Assembly (NCBI GenBank): GCA_947627215.1
Contig: CANQVD010000010.1
Span: 38,264 to 102,263 of the forward strand
Reading direction: 5' to 3'
Source of the DNA: an uncultured Eisenbergiella sp.
GTDB taxonomy: Bacteria > Bacillota > Clostridia > Lachnospirales > Lachnospiraceae
Length of the DNA: 64,000 nt
Shown here piece by piece: positions 51,307 through 58,249 of the stretch (the stretch's first letter is position 1; every line of letters starts with the position of its first letter). The translations under genes and the position numbers were made by a program. A model generated the notes under the pieces. The model did not search any database and was not told where the DNA came from. It worked only from the letters and a program-made list of their open reading frames with translations.

Positions 51307-52431
51307 ATGAAACCCAAGAATCCGCTGATCTTTTTCAAAAAAGAGCCCGTCCTGTCGGTCTCGGCCCTCTGCATGCTGATCTCCGCCTTTTTTGTGCCGC
51401 CCTCCGGCGCGTACCTGGGCTACATCGACTTCCGGGTGCTGGCGCTCCTGTTCTGCCTGATGGCGGTGGTGGCTGGGCTGCAGCGCCACGGTCTGTTCAC
51501 CTGGCTGGCCGGGCGGCTCCTGACAGGAAAAAAACAGCGCCGGGCGCTGTTTCTGCTGTTGATCCTGCTGCCGTTTTTCTCCTCCATGCTGGTGACCAAC
51601 GACGTGGCGCTGATCACCTTCGTGCCCTTTGCGGTCCTGATCCTGGAGCTGACCGGGCAGCAGAACGATATGATCTTTGTGGTGGTGATGCAGACCGTCG
51701 CCGCCAATCTGGGCAGCATGGCCACGCCGGTGGGGAACCCGCAGAATCTGTATCTGTATTCCGCATTCGGGCTTTCCGCCGCAGAATTCTTCCGGACGGT
51801 GCTGCCCTATACGCTGCTCGCCCTGCCGCTGCTGGCTGCAAGCGTCCTGTTCTGTGCGGACGCCGAAATTTCCGTCTGCCTTCCCAAAGAGCATGCGCTG
51901 GGCGATAAACGCCGCATCCTTCTCTATCTGGCCCTGTTCGCCCTCTGTCTGCTCTCCGTCTTCCATGTGCTGCATTATGCCGTTCTGCTGGCCGTCGTCT
52001 GTGCTGCGCTTTTCATCGCGGACCGCAGCCTGTACCGGACCATGGATTACGGACTGCTTTTAACCTTCGTCTGCTTTTTCATCTTCGCCGGAAATATCGG
52101 GGCCATCGGCGGCGTCCGCTCCGTCCTGCAGGGCATGCTGGCCGGACAGCCGCTGCTGGCCTCGGCCCTGGCGAGCCAGATTATCAGCAACGTGCCCGCC
52201 GCCGTCCTGCTCTCCGGCTTTACGAATGACTGGCGCGCGCTGATGCTGGGCACGGACCTCGGCGGCCTGGGCACGCCCATCGCTTCCCTGGCAAGCCTTA
52301 TTTCCTTCCGCCTTTATATGAAGGCAAAAGGTGCGAACGCGGGCCGGTACATGGGCTTTTTCCTGCTGGTCAATATCGCCGGGCTGGCGCTGTTTCTGGC
52401 CGCGGCGATGCTAACGGGGCTGGGGCTGTGA
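51307..52431 (+). CDS. SLC13/ArsB-NhaD-type anion permease
   Basis: 374 residues, about ten membrane helices. The segment LVTNDVALITFVPFAVLIL and the GSMATPVGNPQNLYLY motif are typical of the citrate-transporter-like (SLC13/DASS and ArsB/NhaD) fold, where such loops form the anion and cation sites. The chain is shorter than DASS transporters (about 450-500), so the substrate is uncertain: a di- or tricarboxylate, or another anion. The ATG at 51307 follows GGGAG; upstream frames overlap the promoter and are rejected. The gene is convergent with the SASA esterase gene, 22 bp apart. Confidence 0.85.
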   Translation: MKPKNPLIFFKKEPVLSVSALCMLISAFFVPPSGAYLGYIDFRVLALLFCLMAVVAGLQRHGLFTWLAGRLLTGKKQRRALFLLLILLPFFSSMLVTNDVALITFVPFAVLILELTGQQNDMIFVVVMQTVAANLGSMATPVGNPQNLYLYSAFGLSAAEFFRTVLPYTLLALPLLAASVLFCADAEISVCLPKEHALGDKRRILLYLALFALCLLSVFHVLHYAVLLAVVCAALFIADRSLYRTMDYGLLLTFVCFFIFAGNIGAIGGVRSVLQGMLAGQPLLASALASQIISNVPAAVLLSGFTNDWRALMLGTDLGGLGTPIASLASLISFRLYMKAKGANAGRYMGFFLLVNIAGLALFLAAAMLTGLGL

Positions 52432-52453
52432 GGTGCCTGCCGATCGGGCAGCG

Positions 52454-53344
52454 TCAAACGCTTTCTTCTCCCTTTTCGGCAAGGGAAGAAAGCACATATT
52501 CCGCCATCACGCCGCCGGCCTCTTTTCCCACCGCATTGTAGGCGGCCTGTTTGTAATGATAGGCGTCGGCCATATTCTCGAGCTGGCCCTGAAAGCTGCC
52601 GGCGAAGATAAAATCCCCATCGCTTTCGCACAGCGTTTTCTGTGCATCCCGGATCACGCCGTAGCGCCGGTCAATTTCCCGGCCCTGATCCGGGAAGTCA
52701 ATGTAGTTAAAATGCCCGATCTGGATCAGAAAGCATTTCTCCGCGCCGTGTCTTTGGAACGTCTCGAACAGTTCCCGCGTATTTTCCATGTATTCCCGGG
52801 CGGAAACGCCTTTGTCGCCGTCGGTCTCGCCCTGACACCACACCACGAAAATATGGCCCGGCCTTATCCCGCGCTCCTTCAGGAATACCCTGGCGCTATC
52901 CAGCCGGGAAACCGCATCGCCGATATAGCGTTCCTTCCACTCTGCCGTCGAGGTGCCGCCCACCGATGCGGACACCGCCACGATCTGTCTTCCCGTCCGC
53001 CCGTAATACGCCCGGACGAATCCGGACACCATGCTGCCGCGCCGCTTCGTGCCGCCCCGGCCGTCCCTGTCATCGATCCCGCCGGGCTTATCTTCTCCCA
53101 GGCCAAAGGGCTCGATGATGGGAACAAGCGCCTCCGGGCTCCCGACAGATTTGTACTCAAAACCCGCCTCCGGCTCACAGGCGGTCGCCTCCGCCGCGCT
53201 GCCCCGCCCGGACATATTCGACTGTCCCGCAAAGATCACGAGATCCACCGCTTTTCCGCCGCTCCCTATTCCGCTGCTTTGCATTCCACTGTTTTCTGCT
53301 CCGCCGCTTTCCTTTCTCCGATTTTCCGTCTCCCTGTTTTCCAT
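52454..53344 (-). CDS. SASA-type carbohydrate acetylesterase
   Basis: About 296 residues. The SGNH-like sialate O-acetylesterase/acetyl-xylan esterase (SASA) domain begins at VDLVIFAGQSNMSGRG, with the nucleophile Ser in GQSNM. Later landmarks are SVGGTSTAEW and VVWCQGETDGD, the oxyanion and Gln/Glu motif of the family. It removes acetyl groups from sugars. ATG 53344 has GGAGGAAAGG upstream. The frame remains open to 53521, where an ATG follows directly on a terminator T-run with no ribosome site, so I reject that start. The first 30 residues (MENRETENRRKESGG) are part of a 15-bp repeat tract. Confidence 0.78.
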   Translation of the reverse strand: MENRETENRRKESGGAENSGMQSSGIGSGGKAVDLVIFAGQSNMSGRGSAAEATACEPEAGFEYKSVGSPEALVPIIEPFGLGEDKPGGIDDRDGRGGTKRRGSMVSGFVRAYYGRTGRQIVAVSASVGGTSTAEWKERYIGDAVSRLDSARVFLKERGIRPGHIFVVWCQGETDGDKGVSAREYMENTRELFETFQRHGAEKCFLIQIGHFNYIDFPDQGREIDRRYGVIRDAQKTLCESDGDFIFAGSFQGQLENMADAYHYKQAAYNAVGKEAGGVMAEYVLSSLAEKGEESV

Positions 53345-53520
53345 TCCGCTGCCTTTCCTCCCGCCAATTTTTCTTACGTCGGCCTTTCTCATGTCGATCC
53401 TTCTCCCGCCAGTTTTTCTTACGTCGGCCTTTCCCATGCCGATCCTTCCCCCGCCGGTCTTTCTTATGTCGGTCTTTCTCGCACCGTCTTCCGTCCCGCG
53501 GCCGTCTTCGGTACGGCCCA
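53265..53520. repeat. 15-bp minisatellite with 45-bp higher-order units
   Basis: CCCGCC-type unit starts fall at 53360, 53405, 53450 and 53495, exactly 45 bp apart. The tract continues leftward as 15-bp units such as CTATTCCGCTGCTTT and GCATTCCACTGTTTT. On the coding strand it reads as a 5-residue periodicity (RKTGG, RKADV). It fills the 308-bp gap between the SASA and MFS genes together with a terminator and partly enters the SASA N-terminus. Confidence 0.8.
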
Positions 53521-53521
53521 T

Positions 53522-53568
53522 AAAAAACAGGCAGGAACACGTGCCTCACGCCGTCCTTCCTGCCTGTT
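53522..53568 (-). terminator. terminator of the MFS transporter gene
   Basis: Perfect 12-bp arms AACAGGCAGGAA (53526-53537) and TTCCTGCCTGTT (53557-53568). On the minus strand the hairpin is followed by six T (53522-53527). Confidence 0.87.
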
Positions 53569-53652
53569 CTGTCATCTTTGTAAATCCGTATCCGCACCCG
53601 CTGTATTCTTGGCAGCGCGTCCTTCAAACCGCCCGTCTCAGGGCCGCGGTCC

Positions 53653-55026
53653 TCACTTCTTCGCTTTCTTCGCCTCCAGCGCCTTATCGGTGGGCTTCAC
53701 CATCACCAGGCAGATCACCAGCGCGATGATGTAGAGCACGACGGTGGCGTACAGCACGGTCTGATAGCCGCTGGGGTTCACCGCGATCATTTCCACGGTG
53801 CCGTCAGAGAGCGCATGCTCCATCTGGACGGTCTCGCCGAAATGGTTCACGATCCAGGTCGCCATCTGGTTGCCGGTCAGGCCGGCGATGGCCCATGCGG
53901 AAAGCGTCAGGCCGTGGATGGCACTGATATTGCCCATGCCGTAGTGATCGGACAGCAGGGTCGGTACATTGGAGAAGCCGCCGCCGTATCCGGCGTTCAC
54001 CACGAAGATCAGGCCCAGCACCAGGATGACCAGCAGGATATTGCCGCTGCCGTTCTGAATGCCGCGGGTCAGGATCACCAGGCCGGTGAACGCGATGGAG
54101 AGCACGAAGATCAGCTTGTAGATCGTGTTGCGGTCCTTCATCGTATCCGCCCACGCGGAGAAGCCCAGACGGCCGCCCGCATTGAAAATGGCGGAAATGG
54201 TGGAGATGATGCCGACCACGCTGGCCAGGCCGATGCACTTCACGATCATCTTCTCCTGAGAGATCAGCGCCAGGCCGCAGGTGATATTGATGTAGAACAT
54301 CAGCCAGATGCCGATGTAATTGGTGATGGGCTTGGTCCTGATGACATCCAGCATGCCCTTGCCCTTTTCGGTCTTCTGGGGCTCATGCCAGCCGTCGGGC
54401 TTCTTCAGCAGCAGATGGCCGACGAACATCATGACGAAATAGACCGCCGCCAGGATCCAGAACATCTTGTAGATGCCGCCGTCTCCCAGATTGTCCAGAA
54501 GAGCCTGCATGATGGGGCTGGCGATGGCCTTGGCCGCGCCGAAGCCCGCTACCGCCAGACCGGTGGCAAGGCCCTTGCGGTCCTCAAACCAGAGCATGAG
54601 CGTCTTGACCGGGGACAGGTAACCGGTGCCCAGGCCGATGCCCATGATAAAACCGTAGCTGACATAAATGCCGATCAGCGCCAGGGGACTTCCCTGATGC
54701 GCGCCGCCGTAATAGATGAAAAATCCGGTTCCCGCCATGCCCAGCGCGAAGCAGATGGTCGCGATCAGCGAAGACTTGTGGATGTCCTTCTCCACCACGT
54801 TGCCCAGGAAAGCGGCGGACATGCCCAGAAAAAAGATTGCGAAGCTGAACGCCCATTCCGTAGCGCCCTTGGAAAAGCCGATGTAATCGGCGATCTCCTG
54901 GCTGAAAATGGACCAGCAGTAAACCGTGCCGATGCTGCAGTGCAGAAGCAGCGCGGGGATCGCGGCGCGGCACCACTTATTGGTACGCCAGCCGCCAGAA
55001 CTCTTGACGTTTCCTTCATTTGCCAT
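53653..55026 (-). CDS. MFS transporter, OFA (oxalate/formate antiporter) family
   Basis: 457 residues, 12 membrane helices. HCSIGTVYCWSIFSQEI in helix 1 and GTGYLSPVKTLMLWFEDRKGLATG in the loop after helix 4 are typical of the OFA family, as is the VNAGYGGGFSNVPTLLSDHYG segment in the second half. Members exchange oxalate/formate or carry other monocarboxylates such as pyruvate or lactate across the cytoplasmic membrane. AGGAAG precedes the start. It is monocistronic, ended by the terminator at 53522-53568. Confidence 0.9.
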   Translation of the reverse strand: MANEGNVKSSGGWRTNKWCRAAIPALLLHCSIGTVYCWSIFSQEIADYIGFSKGATEWAFSFAIFFLGMSAAFLGNVVEKDIHKSSLIATICFALGMAGTGFFIYYGGAHQGSPLALIGIYVSYGFIMGIGLGTGYLSPVKTLMLWFEDRKGLATGLAVAGFGAAKAIASPIMQALLDNLGDGGIYKMFWILAAVYFVMMFVGHLLLKKPDGWHEPQKTEKGKGMLDVIRTKPITNYIGIWLMFYINITCGLALISQEKMIVKCIGLASVVGIISTISAIFNAGGRLGFSAWADTMKDRNTIYKLIFVLSIAFTGLVILTRGIQNGSGNILLVILVLGLIFVVNAGYGGGFSNVPTLLSDHYGMGNISAIHGLTLSAWAIAGLTGNQMATWIVNHFGETVQMEHALSDGTVEMIAVNPSGYQTVLYATVVLYIIALVICLVMVKPTDKALEAKKAKK

Positions 55027-55158
55027 GATACATACTTCCTTATCCTATTATTCTTCGGGACAAAAGCCGCCCCGTTTCATCAAAAATTATATACCTTGTT
55101 TCCATGGGTTTCAACATGAAATTTGAGAAAAAGCGGCGGGGCCTGTGACCGGCCAGCC

Positions 55159-56496
55159 TCACAGATCCGATAAATAGTAACGCAGGTTTTTGGCTGTACC
55201 TTTTTTCACCAGAAGGCCCTCGGCTGTCATTTCCCGCAGGAGCAGGATCGCGGTTGCCTGAGAAATGTGCAGGGCTGATTCAATATCCTTACGGATAACG
55301 AAACCGTTCTTTTTGCATAAACCGATAACGGCTTCGACGCGTTCCTCTTTTTTCGTGATGCCTGTCAGCGGGCGCAGCGATTCCCTGACTATGCCGTTAT
55401 TATTTTCCTTCTCATAGTTGATATTTGGAAGAGTGATCTTAAATGCATTGCTGGCGGTCTCAATCAACGGTCTCACAGCGGAATCGGCATAGCATTCATG
55501 AATCTTCAGGATACCCGTACCGTAAGCCTCGATCAGCCTCAATCTGTAAAAAATATTGGCAAGGTACGGATTCCTGAGTGCGGAAACCCCCAACATGATA
55601 TCGTCAAAAGAGATTCCCCTGATCAGTCCTCCGATCGACACAAATTCGATACGGTCATCAAAAATACTGATCAGCGTTGAACTGCTGAACGAATAATCCC
55701 GATGGACAATGGCGTTCAACAGCGCCTCCCGGACAGCGGCGGCGGGATAATCCCGCCTTTCCACCCGGTCAAGCCCCTGAAATTCCGCTCGGGTACGGTT
55801 ATAACGATCGATATAACGAAAAGCCGATTCAAGCTGTTCCAGCAGAGAACCTGACAGCTCCATCCTGTCTTTAAAAACAGTTTTTTTGCTTCCTTCAAAA
55901 ACAGCGAGCTTGATCGTATGGGTACATTGCTCCGACAAAAGAAAGGCCAGATTTGTAAAGGTTCCGTCTTCTCCTATCAAATGAAGCGTCCGCATCTGCT
56001 GAGGGCCGAACTCCAGCCCGCGTTTTTTAAAAAAAGCGGAAGTCCGCTCAAAAGTAAGCTGTTGGCTGAGAGACCGTGCCGCTTCGTAGCTGTCGCCGCC
56101 CGTCTCCTTGATCATACTGAGGATCGCTGCATCAGAAGCCGGAACGGTAGACGCGCCCTGACGTACATAAACTCCCTCCGGACGGATGCCCTTTCCCTGA
56201 AGATAATAGGGTCTTGCCGTACCGCGCTGTACGGACACGGCAACGATCGGTTTGCCCTCCACATCGACAGCATTGCAATCAACGAACATCATCACATCCG
56301 GTCTTACGGCGTCGCGAACGGCATTCGTCACGCGAAGCATTGTGGAATCCGCATCCGACACACCGCAGACGGAGCCGTCGTCGTTTATCCCGATATAGAT
56401 CGTGCCGCCTTCACTGTTCGCAAAGGCCACGACCGTTTTTTTGATATCTTCCACATACTCTCTCTTCAGTTCAACGGTCTTACTTTCCGTGAGCAT
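55159..56496 (-). CDS. AlbA_2 (Schlafen-type) domain protein with ATPase-like domain and winged helix
   Basis: 445 residues. Residues 1-130 are an AlbA_2/Schlafen DNA- or RNA-binding domain (VELKREYVEDIKKTVVAFANSEGG, the E-x-K pattern). Residues 220-350 match the GHKL-like HATPase_c_4 region that follows AlbA_2 in bacterial members (REALLNAIVHRDY ... SIGGLIRGIS). The last 70 residues are a winged helix (IESALHISQATAILLLREM). This is the typical putative transcriptional regulator architecture of Clostridia. ATG 56496 has GGAG 8 nt upstream; a GTG at 56502 is possible. Its leader contains ATTAG-type direct repeats, so autoregulation is plausible. Confidence 0.85.
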   Translation of the reverse strand: MLTESKTVELKREYVEDIKKTVVAFANSEGGTIYIGINDDGSVCGVSDADSTMLRVTNAVRDAVRPDVMMFVDCNAVDVEGKPIVAVSVQRGTARPYYLQGKGIRPEGVYVRQGASTVPASDAAILSMIKETGGDSYEAARSLSQQLTFERTSAFFKKRGLEFGPQQMRTLHLIGEDGTFTNLAFLLSEQCTHTIKLAVFEGSKKTVFKDRMELSGSLLEQLESAFRYIDRYNRTRAEFQGLDRVERRDYPAAAVREALLNAIVHRDYSFSSSTLISIFDDRIEFVSIGGLIRGISFDDIMLGVSALRNPYLANIFYRLRLIEAYGTGILKIHECYADSAVRPLIETASNAFKITLPNINYEKENNNGIVRESLRPLTGITKKEERVEAVIGLCKKNGFVIRKDIESALHISQATAILLLREMTAEGLLVKKGTAKNLRYYLSDL

Positions 56497-56524
56497 TGCC
56501 ACATCTCCGACTTCTGATTTTTTT

Positions 56525-56563
56525 TAATATAATTTAATTCTAATTTAATCTAATCTAATAATT
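56525..56563. repeat. AT-rich 5-bp direct repeats in the AlbA_2 gene leader
   Basis: On the minus strand ATTAG/ATTAA pentamers are repeated about seven times (TTAGATTAGATTAAATTAG and onward) between the -10 at 56564 and the start codon. Confidence 0.6.
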
Positions 56564-56592
56564 ATTATAATCAGATCAGGTCTGTTAGGCAA
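56564..56592 (-). promoter_or_regulatory. promoter of the AlbA_2 gene
   Basis: On the minus strand TTGCCT (56592-56587), 17 bp, perfect TATAAT (56569-56564). Confidence 0.7.
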
Positions 56593-56627
56593 GAGCTTTT
56601 TGATCGTTGGACGCCGCCGCCCCTTTT

Positions 56628-57374
56628 TCACGAATTCACCCGATACAGATAAGCCTGCCCCTGCTTCCCATCCTGAAAAACCACGCCGAGATGATTCAGG
56701 ATATTCAGCACCGTGCCGGCCAACTCCCTGCGGATGCGGACGCATTTCGCGAACTGCGCCGCCGTGAAGGGCTCCGGCAGCTCATAGGGCACGAGCTGCA
56801 GATAATCCTGAGGACAGGTGAAGTCGATCTCTTCATAGATGGATACCGGGATCCGGTCGTAGCGCTCGGAGCCCTTTTTCCGGTCCCTGCTCCAGCCGTT
56901 CAGCAGCCGGTATTCCTCCATGTCCAGAAGCGTCAGACGAATGCTCAGATTGGGGTCCTTCAGGTACATTTTAATCTTATACAGCTCCGGGAACGCCATA
57001 TAGGGGTTGCCCTTCTGCGGAGATTTCCGTCCGCCGGAAATCTCTCCGCTCTCCTCGTCGATCCAGTAAAGTGTCTTGATATGCGGGATCGGATAAATGA
57101 CAGTCACAGGGTAATGGGGCAGAAAGCGCTCCAGCTTAACCCGCATCCGGTCGAAGCTGCGGGTCTGAATTTCCAGAATGCGATAGCCGGTATAGATGTC
57201 CGCTACGCAGTTTTCGATGGGGATCTCATGCATTTCCTCGTCGGGCGCATAATAATGCTTGAGCACCGCGTGAACGGTCTTTTCGGCCAGTGTGCCGATG
57301 CCGTTCCGCTCCCTGCTGCGCCCGATGATCCTGTTTTTTGCCGCTTCAAAACGGAGAAGCTCTTCCTGCGTCAT
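56628..57374 (-). CDS. nuclease-like protein (possible PD-(D/E)XK variant), unknown function
   Basis: 248 residues, cytosolic. VADIYTGYRILEIQTRSFDRM near residues 57-77 resembles a PD-(D/E)XK metal site with Gln in place of Lys (D ... E-x-Q), preceded by a helix with AEKTVHAVLKHYY. The C-terminal third (EPFTAAQFAKCVRIRRELAGTVLNIL) looks like a winged helix. I recall this as a conserved, uncharacterised protein of Clostridia, but I cannot name the family. ATG 57374 (MTQEELL) is chosen because the frame above runs into tandem repeats. An extended -10, TGG-TACAAT (57461-57456), may drive it. Confidence 0.6.
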   Translation of the reverse strand: MTQEELLRFEAAKNRIIGRSRERNGIGTLAEKTVHAVLKHYYAPDEEMHEIPIENCVADIYTGYRILEIQTRSFDRMRVKLERFLPHYPVTVIYPIPHIKTLYWIDEESGEISGGRKSPQKGNPYMAFPELYKIKMYLKDPNLSIRLTLLDMEEYRLLNGWSRDRKKGSERYDRIPVSIYEEIDFTCPQDYLQLVPYELPEPFTAAQFAKCVRIRRELAGTVLNILNHLGVVFQDGKQGQAYLYRVNS

Positions 57375-57488
57375 GACGGCCGCCCTTTCGCGTCGGTACA
57401 AAACCGGTTTCCTCCGGATGCCTCCGCGCCTGTCGGTGCGGCGGCGTCCAACCATATTGTACCACGCCCGTCCGCGCCTGGAAAGGCC

Positions 57489-57576
57489 AACATTTTCCGC
57501 CCTCCCCGCGAACTGTTTTCCGCCTTTCGTGAAACTGTTTTCCGCCTTCCGTAAAACCGTTTTCGGTTTCCCGCGA
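57489..57576. repeat. 22-bp tandem repeat, four copies
   Basis: Units at 57489-57510, 57511-57532, 57533-57554 and 57555-57576, consensus AACTGTTTTCCGCC followed by TTCCGTGA-like bases. They lie between the XRE regulator gene and the nuclease-like gene, upstream of the latter. The 22-bp spacing is about two helical turns, as in operator arrays. Confidence 0.82.
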
Positions 57577-57614
57577 AACAACGCGGCTTTCCATGGCCTG
57601 CGGCCCGCAGAGCT

Positions 57615-57935
57615 TTATCCGTTTAAGACCCGTTCCAGAAAATACAGGGATTTGTCGAACCAGCGCCGCTTTTCCTGCGGCAGTTTCTCATAGAAATCAA
57701 GGATGGGATTGACGCCGATATCCTTCCCGGTCAGCACAAAGGTCGGATCCAGCTTAAACCTTTCGCAGATGACCAGCAGCAAATCGACAGAAACCGACGT
57801 GCGTCCCCTCTCAATATTCTTATAATGCGTCAGCGAAATATCCAGGAACTCCGCGGCCTTTTCCTGCGTCATCCGCCTATCGACCCGTCTGTCCCGAATC
57901 CGCTGCCCCATTTCCACGCGCGCCTGCTCCGTCAT
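57615..57935 (-). CDS. XRE-family transcriptional regulator
   Basis: 106 residues. The helix-turn-helix spans about 12-65 (RIRDRRVDRRMTQEKAAEFLDISLTHYKNIERG), a standard Cro/C1 fold. The C-terminal 40 residues (LDFYEKLPQEKRRWFDKSLYFL) form a dimerisation-like helix pair common in small clostridial repressors. It begins with AGGAAAAATGGC upstream of the ATG. It lies upstream of the 22-bp tandem repeats and the nuclease-like gene, so it may bind those repeats; that is an inference. Confidence 0.88.
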   Translation of the reverse strand: MTEQARVEMGQRIRDRRVDRRMTQEKAAEFLDISLTHYKNIERGRTSVSVDLLLVICERFKLDPTFVLTGKDIGVNPILDFYEKLPQEKRRWFDKSLYFLERVLNG

Positions 57936-58249
57936 GCCATTTTTCCTCGCTTTCAGTCTGGTAAGATAATCATATCCGCAGTCGGAAAACGGTAAGAGAA
58001 TCCAACAGCAGCTATTTTATCCGGATTCGGGCGCTTATAATGATCTTTTTTCAAAAATGGATTTAAAAACAGAAACACACAGTGATTTTTTGCCCAAAAA
58101 AGGGCTCCGTACGTGTCCTGAAACGGCACACGGCGGAACCCTTTTGTACTTCGTTTTATCCTTCGTACTTCTGTTTTATCTTTTGGCCTTCCGGCTTTAT
58201 CCTTTTGCTTCTTCCCTCTGATTTTTTACCAGCTTCCGGCGTTTTCCTT
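57936..58249. other. gap between XRE gene and ABC operon
   Basis: Contains the ABC operon terminator (58096-58145) and the region upstream of the XRE gene, where a TATGAT-like -10 near 57971 on the minus strand is visible without a convincing -35. I see no gene or further repeat in it. Confidence 0.5.
58096..58145 (-). terminator. terminator of the two-ABC/DUF1854 operon
   Basis: On the minus strand AAAAGGGTTCCG pairs with CGGAGCCCTTTT, with a further CGTGT/ACACG pairing inside, and the 3' arm ends in six T. It lies about 105 bp after the stop of the second ABC gene. Confidence 0.82.

Noticed and set aside
53345..53521. Extending the SASA esterase to the ATG at 53521
   Set aside because: That ATG follows directly on the T-run of the terminator with no ribosome site; ATG 53344 has GGAGGAAAGG upstream and leaves the esterase domain whole.
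53815..55119. A 434-codon plus-strand open frame opposite the OFA transporter gene
   Set aside because: Antisense shadow of a 12-helix protein; charged repetitive composition, no ribosome site.
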